Source: Nitrososphaerota archaeon (lineage in GTDB: Archaea; Thermoproteota; Nitrososphaeria; Nitrososphaerales; Nitrosopumilaceae). Taken from it: DNA of 42,029 nucleotides. The stretch's first letter is position 1. The number at the start of each line of letters is the position of its first letter. Shown here one piece after another: positions 41,269 to 42,029 of the stretch. A program made the position numbers and the translations under genes. The notes under the pieces are model-generated. The model did no database searches, was not told the DNA's origin, and saw nothing but the letters and a program-made list of their open reading frames with translations. Location of the stretch: the NCBI GenBank assembly GCA_022573895.1, contig JACZTB010000011.1, positions 1 to 42,029 of the forward strand, in the 5' to 3' direction.

Positions 41269-41849
41269 AAAGATTTTATCATATCAATAATTTCCCCTAG
41301 CAAAATATCATCTGGATTCACGAAGAAAGTCCCAAGTATTGCAATGACTACTAAGGAAACTGCCCCAACCATTCTTATCATAATATCTTTTTTATTGTGT
41401 TTTTTCTGCTCTTTTGACAGTCCTTCAAGAACCGTTTTTGCAATTTTTTTTGTTAGATCCTCATCATCAATCCAAGTTCCATTTTGTTTAATCAAATTAA
41501 GATTGACATCATTCACAAAAGGAAAATTTTTTGCACTACATTCTTTGCAATTGATATTTTTTATTGTAATTTTAAATAAAATACTGATAAAAAATACAGA
41601 GTAAACTGCAACAATACTCAGGAAGAAAACCAAGTCTCCTTGAACAAAAAGATACCCATAAACTAAAACAAAGAAACCTAATGGGGGTAAAATAAAGACA
41701 AAATTTTGTTTTGCTCGAGGAGTTTGAAAACTCCTTTTCTTATGAGTCTGCAATTTCAGCGAGCCACAGTTAGAACAGTGCTTTAATGGACAAACTTTGG
41801 TCATATCGTTGTACTCTGTTTGACATAAAGGGCATTTCTTTTGTTGCAA
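41262..41849 (-). CDS. Zinc-ribbon membrane protein
   Basis: A 195-residue protein. The N-terminus has a zinc-binding cluster (KKCPLCQTEY then CPLKHCSNCG). Two adjacent membrane spans follow (about 48-90), a second Cys pair NCKECSA sits in the loop, and a last span lies near the C-terminus (MVGAVSLVVIAILGTFFV). ATG start. Such zinc-ribbon membrane proteins are frequent in archaea without known function. Confidence 0.7.
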   Translation of the reverse strand: MQQKKCPLCQTEYNDMTKVCPLKHCSNCGSLKLQTHKKRSFQTPRAKQNFVFILPPLGFFVLVYGYLFVQGDLVFFLSIVAVYSVFFISILFKITIKNINCKECSAKNFPFVNDVNLNLIKQNGTWIDDEDLTKKIAKTVLEGLSKEQKKHNKKDIMIRMVGAVSLVVIAILGTFFVNPDDILLGEIIDMIKSFQ

Positions 41850-41890
41850 GATTCAAATCCTCAAATATTGAATTTCATATCCACATTATG

Positions 41891-42029
41891 TTATAGTGAT
41901 GTCCAAAAGACAACATCAGAGGACATAAACATCAGAATCCCAGATTTTATGTTTGCTTGCTTTAGTCCCTTGCATCGATTTCTTATAGTGACCTCTGTAA
42001 TATCTGCAGCTTCTGCAACTTTTCGTTGA
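41891..42029 (-). CDS. tfb: Transcription initiation factor TFB, C-terminal end
   Basis: On the minus strand the frame is open to the window edge and ends with TAA at 41891-41893; 45 residues are visible. They begin QRKVAEAADITEVTIRNRCK, the last helix pair of the second cyclin repeat of TFB/TFIIB, where archaeal proteins typically read VAEAAGVTEVTIRNRYK. About 25 further residues (GILMFMSSDVVFWTSL) follow the normal end, an unusual hydrophobic tail. The remaining part of the gene lies beyond the window. The rightward 62-codon frame across the same bases is its shadow. Confidence 0.85.
   Translation of the reverse strand, partial: QRKVAEAADITEVTIRNRCKGLKQANIKSGILMFMSSDVVFWTSL

Noticed and set aside
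41841-42029. Plus-strand frame running to the window end
   Set aside because: The minus strand of the same bases encodes the recognisable TFB C-terminus, so the plus frame is a shadow.

Overview
The window is AT-rich archaeal DNA, most likely from an ammonia-oxidising member of the Nitrososphaerota (Thaumarchaeota), close to Nitrosopumilales. The support is a set of archaeal information-processing genes: ribosomal proteins S30e and L21e, RNA polymerase subunit Rpo4, Nop5 with fibrillarin, RadA, Trm1, RNase HII, a TFE-beta/RPC34-like factor and the C-terminus of a TFB. Other signs are many TTG starts, TATA-like boxes about 25-30 bases before start codons, and large secreted Ig-like proteins typical of this group. 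The assignment rests on recognition by eye; no database was searched.

Region 1 (1 to about 13.38 kb) is an accessory island. It begins inside an OLD-family ATPase/TOPRIM gene that is open at the left edge. Next come small zinc-ribbon and unknown proteins, then a tightly packed rightward block of four genes ending in a protein-primed family B DNA polymerase. Further right lie a winged-helix/HEPN/Ig-like fusion, several very small genes, a ribbon-helix-helix-like protein, a 606-residue winged-helix protein, an AbrB-like protein paired with a zinc finger, a SIR2-domain protein and a tyrosine recombinase. The recombinase abuts the housekeeping gene mtnP. Polymerase, integrase and defence-type genes together suggest an integrated virus-like or plasmid-like element or its remnant; no Cas1 gene is present in the window. 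Several of these genes have inverted repeats exactly at their start codons or TATA boxes.

Region 2 (13.38 to about 41 kb) is chromosomal backbone. In order it holds: purine salvage (mtnP-apt), a secreted Ig-like protein and a second OLD-type nuclease; a transcription and RNA-modification cluster (TFE-beta-like protein with a Lys-rich repeat tail, rlmE, trm1, rnhB, fibrillarin, nop5); pyrimidine synthesis (pyrD-pyrK); a radical SAM protein, S30e, radA and an RlmN-type methyltransferase; the conserved archaeal L21e-rpo4-DUF655-ksgA-hemK operon; an isocitrate/isopropylmalate-type dehydrogenase and a phosphoesterase; tRNA-Ser(GCT); two mini-genes missed by ordinary length cut-offs (an Elf1-like zinc ribbon and a coiled coil); a SirB1-like transglutaminase-fold protein with a partner; membrane proteins; and a cysteine synthase-like enzyme fused to a rhodanese domain.

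Region 3 (about 40.9 kb to the end) has a 368-base stretch without an intact gene, holding a probable broken small gene and short repeats. It is followed by a zinc-ribbon membrane protein and the 3' end of a TFB gene on the minus strand.

The best candidates for undescribed biology are in the island: the wHTH-HEPN-Ig fusion, the polymerase with an altered motif C and a possible terminal-protein gene in front of it, and the set of start-codon palindromes that may form a small regulatory network including the integrase.
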